NCBI GenBank assembly: GCA_023101885.1
Contig: JALPQD010000414.1
Span: 773,716 to 837,715, forward strand
Direction: 5' to 3'
Length of the DNA: 64,000 bases
Source: Typhlomys cinereus
Taxonomy: Eukaryota > Chordata > Mammalia > Rodentia > Platacanthomyidae
The position numbers and the translations under genes were made by a program. The number at the start of each line of letters is the position of its first letter. Position 1 is the first letter of the stretch. The notes beneath the pieces are model-generated. The model searched no databases, was not told the DNA's origin, and saw only the letters and a program-made list of their open reading frames with translations. Below are positions 54,076-64,000 of this stretch, one piece after another.

Positions 54076-55744
54076 AGGCCGGTTCCATTGACTTTCAGTT
54101 CTAGGCTTCCAGATTCCTGCCCAGCGGGCTATGGTACGGTGTTGATTTCTCAGCGATTTTCCTCTGGACTTGAATACATTTCCCATTTGTTTATAATGAT
54201 TTGGAAGGTTTCCTGTTCATTTACAGCCAAACAAATGCTGAGCAAGATAGAACCTGGGACCAGGAAATGAAGCCACACAAGCCTCACAGACAACCCGTGA
54301 CCCACTTCACCGAGTGAGGACAACAGGATTCTTGTGTGCTGGGGTGAGGGACGTGCGTGGAAGCCGGATCGGCTGGTGCAAGGAGTGTCAGCTGGGATTT
54401 GGAACGTGGGCCATTTTTCTATCGAGCCTGAGGGGTTAAGGGCTCCACAGGCCCTACTGAAAGATACCTGGTGGTACTGGTATCTCCCTGGGCTCCACAA
54501 GACGGATGTGAGTGATATCCAGCTAGAGGCTGTCACACTAAAGTGGATTGGAAAATCGGGTTAGTTATGCAAGCCTGTTCCAGAAGCCCCTCCTGCTAGT
54601 GGGACAGGAGCGGGACCACTCAGAGTGGAAGTTCATCACAGGACTGGTGAGCTGTGATAGTGACACTCTGAAGCAACCTACATCGCGAACTAAATTTGGC
54701 ACACCGGTTATGAAACAAGGAGGTTCTAGCAATTGGAACAAGGGCATCTGGGCAGGACTGGGGGAGCTGGGGAACCCTGAGCCCTCTAAGCTGCTTTCCC
54801 AGCCTATCTGGGTTAGGTGAGGAGGGTGGGATCCTCCTCTCTCCACCCCACCCGCAAGCACATTGCAGGATGGGGTCTGGCATGCTTCACAGACCTAGAA
54901 GGGCGGCCTGGGGACTGCTCCATTGTTGCCCTAAGGCAAAAAGCATTATGCAGACATGAAGCCCACAAGCAAGCTGTCAGAGCCGCCTTTCAGCAAACAG
55001 AGTTAAGGCAGTGGGCTGCCAATTGAGATTTTCCAGGCATTGCATTGCAAGAAAACCCTAAGCCTAAAGACCAGAGTCCTTGATAGATACACGTCGGCAT
55101 CACGGAGATAGGCTGGGGCCCGTGGGCAAGCTGCAGGCCTCATCCCTGGGCTCCCAGCTCTGGCTCACAAGGCTCCTGTGAAGCTCAGTGTCCTCCCAGG
55201 GTGTCCTGCGGGGGATGGACCCTGAACTCCAAAGATAAACCTAGCATGTTGCCCCCTACTGGCTGACCAAGGAAGTCTCTCCAGGGGTTTGCAGACATTG
55301 AGTTGAGGTGGTTGGCATCTCTGGCTTCGAACTAGATTCCTTCCTCCTTTGCTCTTCAGCCACAACTTGTGGCTGTGCTCGGCTTTCTTCTTGGAACTCT
55401 GTGGCAGGTGTCTTTCAGGTGATGGGTTGTTTCCAACTCACGGCACTAAGCCAGTCTGAGGCTGAGCAGGAGAAATGGCCATGCACCCGTTCAGGGATGC
55501 AACTCCCCAGCAGGCATGGTGAATCCATCTGCTGAGCTGGGTCCCACGGCTGCGGAGTGAGGTGAGGGACCCTGGACTGGCTGACTGGTTGATTTGGTCT
55601 TCTGAGAAGTTTGAATTGCATTTAAATGACATCTAATGAATTTCTCCGTGTAGATCAGCTACAAAAGATACCAGAGCCGCAGCAACCACGTACACTTAAG
55701 GAGCAGAGAAGGTGACTGATAGCGAGCTGTAATCTCAGCATGCA

Positions 55745-55895
55745 TGTAGCCCAGGCTGGCCTCTAACTCCCTAAATAGCTCAGGATAACCTTTTGGTCCT
55801 CCTATCTCCACCACCTGAGTGTTGGGATTGCAGGAATACACCACTACATCTTGTTTCTGCAGTCTGGGGATAAAGCCCAGGGTTTTGTGTGTGCT
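55745..55895 (-). repeat. B1 and ID remnants, reverse
   Basis: TAGCCCAGGCTGGCCTCTAACTC, TGAGTGTTGGGATTGCAGG (B1) then GGATAAAGCCCAGGG (ID). Confidence 0.8.
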
Positions 55896-56054
55896 CAGCA
55901 AGTTCTCCTAAATGACCCACGTCCCCAGACTCACTCCCTGATTGGTGTCTTGAATGAAACCTTATGTTTTAGTTTCCACGAGGTAGTCCTGTTTTTTCCT
56001 TTCTCATCTGTAGTTTTCCCTTTCTCGTCTTCGTGTCTTTTCTTTTTTTAAGTG

Positions 56055-56310
56055 ACTCTTTTATCCTGAAATCATTACAGACTCAGAAGATCTAGCAAAG
56101 CAGTTCAGAGAGGCCCTGGGCTCCTGCGCTCAGCTTCATGAGGCCACAGTCCTGTGCCATTTTACCGCCTGTGTTGGTGTGTACACTGATCACTACAACA
56201 GACATCACTATTTTTATACCATTCCCACTCCACGGCCACCATCCCCGATTCCCAGCACCTGCCAATCTGTTTTCTACCTCTATAATCTTGCCACCAATCA
56301 GGCAGCACTG
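56055..56310 (-). mobile_element. Old L1 3' end, reverse
   Basis: GAAATCATTACAGACTC, CAGAGAGGCCCTGGG, ATTCCCAGCACCTGCC and CTACCTCTATAATCTTGCC follow the reverse order of an L1M 3' UTR. Confidence 0.6.
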
Positions 56311-57416
56311 ACTGAGCCCATATTCCATGTCCAAGCACTGAGAGTCATGCAGGTCTTAGCTCACTTGAGCAAGTGGTTCTTACAATCACAGTAGGTTTTG
56401 GGTAGAAGTGCCAACCACAGCTATAGTCTAACTTTTGAATTCAGTCAGCAGCATGAACAATGACTCCTGCCATCCAACATGGCTTAGACACTCCTACAGG
56501 CTGAGTTCATCTGTATCTCTGTTGGTTGAAAGAGAATTGAAGGTGTCGTCAGGGCCCATGAGTCAGAACAGCCACCGTTCCACTGAAGCAAGTGTTCACA
56601 TTTAAAGAATGACATCATGCATGCATGTTTTTATTCATCCTGAGAAACCACTGACAATGTTTAGTCCAACAAATTCTACACAAAGAAATCTCAAGCCTTT
56701 GTCTCCTCTTGAATAAAGGAAGGAAATGAACACCCACAGGGATGGCAGCACACAAACACACGACATGATCAGATATCCTGGATGCTTGCACGAGGCTTAT
56801 GGTCCCAGGGCCTCAGGCAGAAAGCGCTGGATGTATCGGGCTGTATGAGTGAGGTCGTGTCCAGTCAGCTTACTGACGGGCACCCACCCGTCCTGGTTAG
56901 AGAGAAATGACTTGAGTCTGCATGGGGCAGCCGGGAGGTGTGGGGTCCCAGGGACTGAAGAGTTCTTGTCAGAGCTTGAGTTGAGTGGCCCTGCAGAGGC
57001 CACAGGGCAGGCCTGAAACACCGTGGGCCCTGTGACCCGTGATTGATCCAGCTGCAGCACCCGGAGGGTGGGTGGACATCAACTAGTCCCATGTGAGGGC
57101 GATTGGAAGCTGGGGTGCCTTGTTTTCTACCCCAAGGCCTGAAGTACTCTTCACCCGCCCTCTCTCTCTGCTTGTAGCCCCTACCCTCGCCCCTTCTCAA
57201 CTCTGATCGTGCCCTAGGGAAGCCCACAGGACCCTCTGACTAGTGCCACTTTCCAGGGAGTGGCTCTCCCTGGCAGGTCTGATTCTGCTTTTCTCCTGTG
57301 TGTACCTCAGAATCCAGATGTAGGCCTGACTGCTTCGCAGATACCCTGCTTGCAGGTTACCCACCCATGGAATGTTTCTGTGACAAATGGCGTGGGTAAT
57401 CCCTACAGAATCACTG

Positions 57417-57427
57417 GTGCGTGTGTG

Positions 57428-57468
<41 letters not shown>
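57417..57468 (+). repeat. (TG)n microsatellite
   Basis: About 50 bp, nearly pure TG. Confidence 0.95.
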
Positions 57469-57469
<1 letters not shown>

Positions 57470-57654
57470 TGCCATCGTAGCCTATCACTCAAAGGACAGC
57501 TAGATAGTTCTAGAAAAAGAAGACCATTCTTATTTCCTTTCTCTTCCTCCTGGTCTCCCTCTCAGGTAGTGATGTCCTGTCCCCCTCCATTCTACCCTCC
57601 TTCCTAATCCAGCAGGGAGACTTAGACCAGCCTTCTCTCTCCTAGTAGCAGCGG

Positions 57655-57690
57655 AGATCTGATTGGCTGCCATCACCATGGCAACCTACT
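57655..57690 (-). promoter_or_regulatory. NF-Y box plus RFX X-box-like site
   Basis: CTGATTGGCT (inverted CCAAT, Y-box form) at 57659-57668 is followed four bases later by ATCACCATGGCAAC (57672-57685). The latter fits the X-box form with spacer AT; one outer base differs from the ideal. Possible upstream promoter or enhancer of the next gene (STMN4 by synteny); no transcript evidence. Confidence 0.5.
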
Positions 57691-59489
57691 GTCTCTGCTC
57701 TCTCTCTCTCTCCCTCTTTTTCCAAAGCCAGCTGATGTGTGGAGTTTCTGACTCCTGAGGGTGGCGGGGGGGGGGGGGATGGCAGACTAAGCGAGGGTGA
57801 AATGCCTTTGAGGGTCGGCTTCGTCTTGGGTTCCCAGACTGGTATGCAAAAGAACCACCGATGCTGTACTGAGCATTCCTCTGCATCAACTCGGGGCCCT
57901 GGGGTCCTGGTTTAGAAGCACATGGCACACGCACACTGAATGTCAAAGAGGATGGTATTCCTCCTGATGCCCTGTAACAGAGTCCCAGGAAGTGCTCTGA
58001 AACCCAAAGGCAGTCAATATTCTTTGCTAAGCTGGCCACCCCAAAGCTGTCAAAGATGGCCTTCCCCTCCTGATGTGAAGCTGGGAGTTTGGAGATGCAT
58101 GTCCACAAGACTTCTGCAGAGTAACGCAGGGTGCTGGGCAAAAAGACACCAACCGGTCTAATGGGTATGCCTTGACTGGGTGTGTGTGGGGGGCAGATCA
58201 GGGTCTGATGCTCTGTTCAGTCTCTGAGACACTGTGTACAACGGATACAGCTGCTCATCAATGCTGTTATCATTACAAGCTCATTCAAAGCATGGGCTAA
58301 ACCCAAGGCATCTTGTGTGCTCTCAGCCAGCAGAGGTGTGTGGCGGAGGACTAGGATCGACACTGAACAGACCTTCTTTAAAGAGAAATTCTGACACACC
58401 ACACCGTGGAGGAGGTCATAGACATCACACCAGAGGAACAAAGCCAGGCATAGAAGGACAAACGCTCTGAGTGCACATGCATGAAGTGTCTTGAATAGGC
58501 AGCTGTACTAAGTTGAAAAACCTTTAAAGGTGGGGGGGGGGCTATGGCTTAGATGTAACCGTTACAGATGGAAGTTGGGGACATGACAGTGTTCTGGGGG
58601 TGGGTGGCAGTTTATTCACAAAACTTTGAGATGGGACATGATGTCATTGAGCCTTTGTCTTGTAAGTGGCTGAAAGAGTGACTTTTCCGTTATGTACATA
58701 TTTACAGCAACAAGTTATACCTTCAAGAAAGGGAAGTAAGGCGAGTCTGGTTGGTGGATTGGGGAGCCCAGTGAGCCCATGGAAGGGGGCTTCGGTGGGA
58801 AGAGGTGCTTGGAGGTGGAGGTCTTGATTCACAGGGCGCTTGTCTTTCCTATCATGCACCCATTGTGGAGGGTGGCATGGTGTGAGCAGGTGGTGAGGCT
58901 GCACAGGGGAATCCCCTTTGGTCCCTGAGGGAAGTCACCCAAAATGACCCATCTCTTCCCCTCAGGATTCAAACATTTAGTTAACCAATTTTGGTTCCTA
59001 CCTGTGGCTATGTATGGTTAGCCCAGGCTGGCTGAGTGCACTGCGAGGATGCACCAGTTCTGGGCAAATGCCACAGCAGAGACTGTGGGGGTGGGGGTGG
59101 GGGTGGCTAGAGGGAAGCCCTGTCTCCCTGTGCAAAAGTGTTTCCCTCTTCCAAGACCCCTGTATACAGTCTTGGCAAATTAGGGTTTCTGCAGCCCCTC
59201 CTTGCTGCCTCAGTCATCCTCCAAACCCACCAAAGCATCGGATGGAGCTGGAAACAAGCACTTTGTCCGCAGGGAAGCTATTTTTAGAGTTTGTCTGATC
59301 TTTTATTGCTCCTGCAAGCTCCACGTTCTCTCACCCCCAGATTCGAAGGAGCTAAGGATTCTTGGAGTCATTCATCTCTCCCCTGCTTGCAGGCTGCGCC
59401 TGTACCCCCTTTTCCCCCTACCACCTGTCTTTCCTGTACCACTCCCTCTCTCTTCCCCCCAGCTACCCTGCCGCCTCTACCTCCCGGCT

Positions 59490-59660
59490 CTTTGTCTGAC
59501 ATCATCGTCTCCTCCCTGGCCTGCTAAGAGTTACTCACACAGGCAATCCCTGTTCCACCAGAGGAGACGGTCCAATTGCCAAGCAACCCACTGTTGGCCA
59601 ATCAGGGAGCTCGGAGGTGATGTCATGGTGAGAGCCCAGCAGTGGTGCTGATGTTGAGAG
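59490..59660 (+). promoter_or_regulatory. Candidate STMN4 promoter: CRE-like, X-box-like, CCAAT, CRE-like
   Basis: TGACATCA 59497-59504; X-box-like ATTGCCAAGCAAC 59575-59587; TTGGCCAATCAG (CCAAT) 59594-59605; TGATGTCA 59618-59625, the reverse complement of the first site. No TATA box. A consensus splice donor lies about 100 bp further on. The gene identity is from conserved order (STMN4 next to TRIM35) and not from coding sequence. Confidence 0.5.
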
Positions 59661-59726
59661 AAGCCCAGGGTACCACTAATTGAAGGAGTGAGAAGAGAAC
59701 AGTTCGCTTCGGAAACAGGACTGCAG
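59640..59726 (+). other. STMN4: Candidate non-coding first exon of STMN4
   Basis: Ends in CTGCAG|GTAAGT, a perfect donor (GT at 59727). The sequence just upstream is unique and follows the promoter motifs. Exon start is estimated. STMN4 (RB3) is a neuronal stathmin that binds tubulin dimers; nothing of its coding sequence is in this exon. Confidence 0.45.
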
Positions 59727-61539
59727 GTAAGTAGACGGAGAATGCAAAGTATCTCAGGCTTTCCAAACAAAAGAAAGAAGCAGGACAGCAGCCAAGAGAT
59801 TGGAGAGGGGGAGGGAGCAAAGGGTCTGTGTCTATTGTGTTTCGATGTTTCCCTGGATTGATTAAACTTTGTCAAACCCAGGGGAAAACAGGGCGAGGCA
59901 GAAGGATATGTGTGGCAGAGGGGCGAGAGTGGGCTTCAGGCACATTGCTTTGACTCCAGCTGGGTGGGGTAGGAGGAAGGTTCGTGCTAAATTTTTTCTA
60001 CATAAAAATGTTTGGCTTTTGAGGGAGAAAGGTTTTGTCGGAGCTTGGCTTCCCTTGAGGTTGTCTTGGGCTTATGATCATGTTCTTGTGGCCAGTTGTC
60101 TTGTCTTTGACATTTCTGGTTTTTCCTTTTTTGCTTTCTCTTTCTCTTTTTTTTTGGGGGGGGTCAGTATTTTCCTTCTTCTCCTTTAGCTAGGTGCTGT
60201 CTTACTTTTTCCTCTCTGGGCTCTCAGAAGACAATGAGATCATCCCCTCTTGTGCGCCCCGCCCCATCCTGAGGTCAAGCCCATCCTACCTGACTAGGGC
60301 CACTGGCTCTGGGCAGAGGATTGGAGCTTGCCACACCCCAATCAGCCAGCCCCCTCCTCATTCAGCCCACCACCCTGGCTGGGAGTTTTGGCGTGTTCTG
60401 TTCTCCCACCGGGACCTAGGGCTTTGATGTCCGGCAGGCTGCCTTGTCTCCACGTGGAGGTGCTGCCTTTGTTTTATTTCTTTCAAGAACATACATGAGT
60501 TCAATAGCCTAAGGAGGGTTGCCCTGGCAGCTTTCAAGGTACTTTAAGGGGTTCGGTCTGACAGCCTCAGGTCACCCTTGTCTGAGCACCCCAGGCAGGG
60601 ATACCCCATGTCTCAACACCAAGAGGACAGCAAGTGGGATGGCTGGAAGTGACCATCAGGAGTTCTGAGGGGTGGGCAGCTGGAGGAGGGTTGAGATGGA
60701 ATGTGGGGAATCTGTCTCCCTAGAGGTTGCCCCCCCAATGGAGGGTGGGAGGAGAGTTCTCCCTCATGTGGGTACAGTGGGAGGGGAGATGAGATCATGC
60801 TTTAGATGTGGAAAAAGTCACAGGGCTGGAGGGGAGTAAGTCAGAGGGGGCAGGTTGCATCCACAGCTGCAGCCGCAGCCTCCCAGCTCTCAGCCCCCTG
60901 CCTCCCCTCCAGCTTGCCCATGTCCCTGCCCTGCGGAGGGCACTGTGGCCTGAGCAGTCTCTTCTCCTCAGCTCCGCCCAGCTTTACCTGCTAGGTGGGT
61001 CCACCCAGCAGCCTAGGAAGTAAGAGTCCCATCCCAGAAGGTATCCCAGCAGGAGCTGGATGACCACCCAGCAGGAATTCACAAGGGGATCTCTGCATTG
61101 CATTGGAGATTGAGCAAGATAGGTGTGCTTTGGTTTGCAGGCTGAGACCCAATGAGTGGACCATGAAATCAGTGGCATAGATGGGAACCAGCATTCTTCT
61201 TTAACAATAAAATTAGATAAAATACAGTGGAAAAAATCCAAATCAGAACACTTTCCATATAATGTGTAGTATTTTCTACCACTTTTTCAGTTATGTATCT
61301 TCAGTCCTATGCATATTTGTATTTACCCATGTGTGCATGTGTCAGTAGCCACATAGATAGATGTGTGCGTTTGTGTCATGATGTTTACATACTGGATCAT
61401 GACATAAAATGTAGTTCTTTTTGTGGGTCTCAGCCAGCCCAAGGTGGAGAATCTTTCAGTTGAGTGATTGCTGATTGCTTCTTCTAACCCCAAGACTGCA
61501 AATTTATGGAAAACTTGCTGGATTGGGAATTAAAATTTT

Positions 61540-61835
61540 TGCTGTTTTTTTAACTGTAGTAAGAGGCATGAAATTCCCACCCCAGTCAAAGTGCAAAAGT
61601 TGTCCATGCAATATGTAGATGTATTTTCATTTCAAGGATGCAACACTGTGGACCCATTAAACTCTGTTTCTTCCTCACCTTTACCTCATTCCACTTTCTG
61701 CCTCTATGGATTTGCTCATTCCTGGTACTGCATATATATACATCATTTGTCCCTTTGGGACTGGCTTATGTCACTTGATTTAACATTCTTCACTTCCATC
61801 CATGTTGTAGACAATGAGTCTCCATTCCCAGGTAC
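61540..61835 (-). mobile_element. Old L1 3' end, reverse
   Basis: TGCAAAAGTTGTCCATGC, TTTCTGCCTCTATGGATTTGC, TTGTCCCTTTGGGACTGGC, CTTCCATCCATGTTGTAG follow the reverse L1M 3' UTR. Confidence 0.75.
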
Positions 61836-62439
61836 AAAATAGCTGCCTGAAAAGTTACAGCAAAATCCGAGTCTTATTTTAAATGGAAACCACTTATTTG
61901 TGAGAGAGGTGCGGTGTTCTAAAGAGATTCTGAAAGAGAAGTTGTATTCAGTAGTCCTGATAGCCAGTGAATTGTTGAACAGATGTACCACTGCTCTTTC
62001 CCTATTTGTGTTTTTTCTCTCCTCTATCTCAGTTATTCAAGACCCACCATATTCAAAAATTATTAAATAGAAAATTCCAGAAATGAGTGATTCATAAATT
62101 TTAAGTCATGTTTGCCAATATATTGCTGTTATCAGTCATTAGTCTTTAATTGTGTCATATTTACAGATTTAACTTTATTTTAGGTTTGCATGTAAAGGAG
62201 GAGACCTGGTCTTTAGAGTCAGTACTATGTATAGCCTCAGGCAAACCTCTTGGATGTGCCTCCCATAGATAAGAGGAGAGGAAACCAGGTACATACACTG
62301 GTGGAAGGGAAGTAGGAGCGTCTTGTGCTTTTGTTGGATGAGTAATTAATATTTAGGTTCCATTTTGGCTTCAAAAAGAGAGCCTGTAGGAGGGAACTGG
62401 GCTGATTGATATTTAAAATGAGTAGCAAAGATGGAGATT

Positions 62440-62525
62440 TAGGGATATGGCTCAGTGGTGGAGGGCTTGCCAGGCATGCTTAAGGTGATGGGTTCAATCC
62501 TCCGTGCTTCCAGTACTTAAGACAA
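62440..62525 (+). repeat. ID-type SINE
   Basis: TTAGGGATATGGCTCAGTGG head, GGGCTTGCCAGGCATGC, GGGTTCAATCCTCCG (B box), then an A-rich tail. Confidence 0.85.
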
Positions 62526-63974
62526 AGACAAACCCATCAAAGACTCAAAACCAAACCCACCAAAGCATCAAAGACTAAGAAGCTTGAGATCCAAAGAACA
62601 GCCAAGAAGGAAATAGGAGACAAATAAAGCAAGTAAGAAGGAGAAAAGGAGGACAGAGTATTCATACAAAGAGAATAGATGTCCAGCTCAACGTGGGAAG
62701 AATACGTGTCCATATCAATACAGAGAGGATGGACAATTCAAATCTTTCTGTGTTCCAGATATTTAATACATACATGAAAATATTTAATGATCAGCATCAT
62801 AATGGAAGAAAAGTTAATTTTTTTCCCTCCAGAATTTCTAAAATCCTGTCTTCCTTGGCTCTTTTGTTACCTTTATACCATTTTTTATTTACCTGATGAC
62901 TTCTTGTTTGGGAGACAGAATCCCAGAGATTTTCAAGTCATAGGCAGAAAAAAAAAGATATTCCTTCAGTGAGGGGCAGAGAGATTTGGGGAGGACCGTG
63001 AAGCCATAAAATGCAATTTCTCTAATCCTGTTTGCAAACCAAACTCTTTTTCTTAGTTTGAGAAATAACTACACCCTCTGTATCGCTAGATCCACTTATT
63101 AAATGAACATTTGCTGTATTTAGAGATGGTGCGGTGTGGGGCAAGTTGCTTCTCTGTCTGTCTTTGGAGGGAGGTGAGGATGAAAATATCTCCCCTGCCA
63201 TTTTTCAAGAAAAGCATTTTTTAAAACATTGATATTTTTGTATTCCAGCCCCGATAGGAAGAACGGAGTCATATGGATCCACGCACTCCCCACGCACAGC
63301 TGTCCCTCCCACTGATCCCTCCACATGCGCCTCTTGTCTTTCTCATCCACCAGAGCCAACTCAGTGTTCTCCTCCCTTGGTTAGAGCCGTGTATCCCTTC
63401 CCAAAGGGTTCTGCTGGCTGATGGGGGCTGTGGGAGGCAGAGACATGGACCAGAATGTGGGAGGGGCCTGACCTGTTTCTGACAGGCACAGGGAGCTCAG
63501 TGAACACACAGGGAAGCGTGTGAGTCAAAACTTATACCAGGAGGAAATACCCAGCCCAGAAGGGCAGGGAGGGGGAGCAAACAACTAAGCCTTAGTGGGT
63601 TCCTTGGGGTCGTGCTCAACTATCCTGACCAGGCAGGGCACAAAATTCACATAGAATATGCAGGACCAGAGGGTAAATAGTAAACAACATGTGTAATAGC
63701 TCATAAAGTTCTATCCCTATGTGTTATTTGGGGCCATCAGTTTCCCAGCTGCACCCTTTACTTCTCCATCTTGCCTGGCAACAGAGCTGGTAGCTCTGAG
63801 ACCTCCCCAGACTTAGGGATCTGTGTTCTGTTGCTAGCAGGGCTTGTTTGCTCGATCAAAGCCACCTCCCTCCCTCAGCTGCTGGCTCTGTGGCAGTTGC
63901 TCTTGATCATGACCCTGCCATCCTCTCTTCTTGGAGCCCTGGGGTCACACCCAGAAATGATTTGACATCGTCAG

Positions 63975-64000
63975 GCCCCAAGCCAGCAGCTCACACCATG
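63975..64000 (+). CDS. STMN4: Possible start of STMN4 coding exon, cut by window end
   Basis: After ATCGTCAG (AG at 63973-63974) comes GCCCCAAGCCAGCAGCTCAC and then ACCATG, with ATG as the last three bases (63998-64000) and A at -3. This would fit a short 5' UTR piece plus the start codon of the gene expected here, but only one codon is visible and the polypyrimidine tract is weak. Purely positional inference. Confidence 0.3.

Larger units (their letters stand above)
59727..63974 (+). other. Presumed STMN4 intron 1
   Basis: No coding exon recognised. Contains an L1 3' fragment (61540-61835, reverse), a possible DNA-transposon fragment near 62040-62110 and an ID element at 62440-62525; the rest is unique. 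Confidence 0.35.

Noticed and set aside
53836..54270. 144-codon Glu/Gly/Arg-rich open frame
   Set aside because: Product of the polypurine tract.
1..64000. CRISPR array, operon or other prokaryotic system
   Set aside because: Spliced mammalian gene, SINEs and microsatellites show vertebrate nuclear DNA; the tandem repeats have no repeat-spacer pattern.

Overview
This is mammalian nuclear DNA, almost certainly from a rodent. It carries a spliced vertebrate gene with GT-AG introns, two CpG-island promoters, many (CA)n/(TG)n microsatellites, and dense rodent SINEs (B1, ID, B3/B4-like). It also carries a GC-rich tRNA-derived SINE of the B2 type that is not the standard mouse or rat B2. I take the animal to be a non-murid (or distantly murid) rodent; the species is not resolved.

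The one complete protein-coding gene is TRIM35 on the + strand. Its six coding exons lie between 17290 and 33549. The coding parts are 444, 96, 231, 23, 119 and 578 nt, which join in frame to a 496-residue RING / B-box 2 / coiled-coil / PRY-SPRY protein plus stop. All five introns have GT-AG ends.

Layout. 1-16.8 kb: no coding exon seen. From known mammalian gene order this should be the 5' non-coding part of PTK2B on the - strand. It holds a CpG island around 7.2-7.5 kb with a good - strand splice donor, old L1, B3/B4/B1 copies, a close inverted repeat (9.56/10.85 kb) and a facing pair of SINEs (14.7/15.0 kb). 16.84-17.29 kb: CpG-island promoter of TRIM35, probably shared head-to-head with PTK2B, with at least six ETS-type GGAA sites, two of them in a tandemly duplicated 22-bp ETS/GC-box module. 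17.29-33.55 kb: TRIM35, with introns full of SINEs, L1 pieces and a probable solo LTR in intron 5. 33.55-35 kb: TRIM35 3' UTR candidate. 35-57.6 kb: intergenic, mostly repeats, with a GC-rich block, a 28-bp perfect palindrome, a degenerate minisatellite and a probable local duplication. 57.6-64 kb: candidate 5' end of STMN4 on the + strand. It has two RFX/NF-Y type promoter modules, a candidate non-coding first exon with a perfect donor at 59726/59727, and an ATG in good context as the last three bases of the window.

The genes do not form a pathway. TRIM35 (ubiquitin ligase), PTK2B (tyrosine kinase) and STMN4 (tubulin-binding) are neighbours by conserved synteny. The TRIM35 exon map is certain. 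The PTK2B and STMN4 assignments rest on synteny and promoter/splice signals and are marked as inference.
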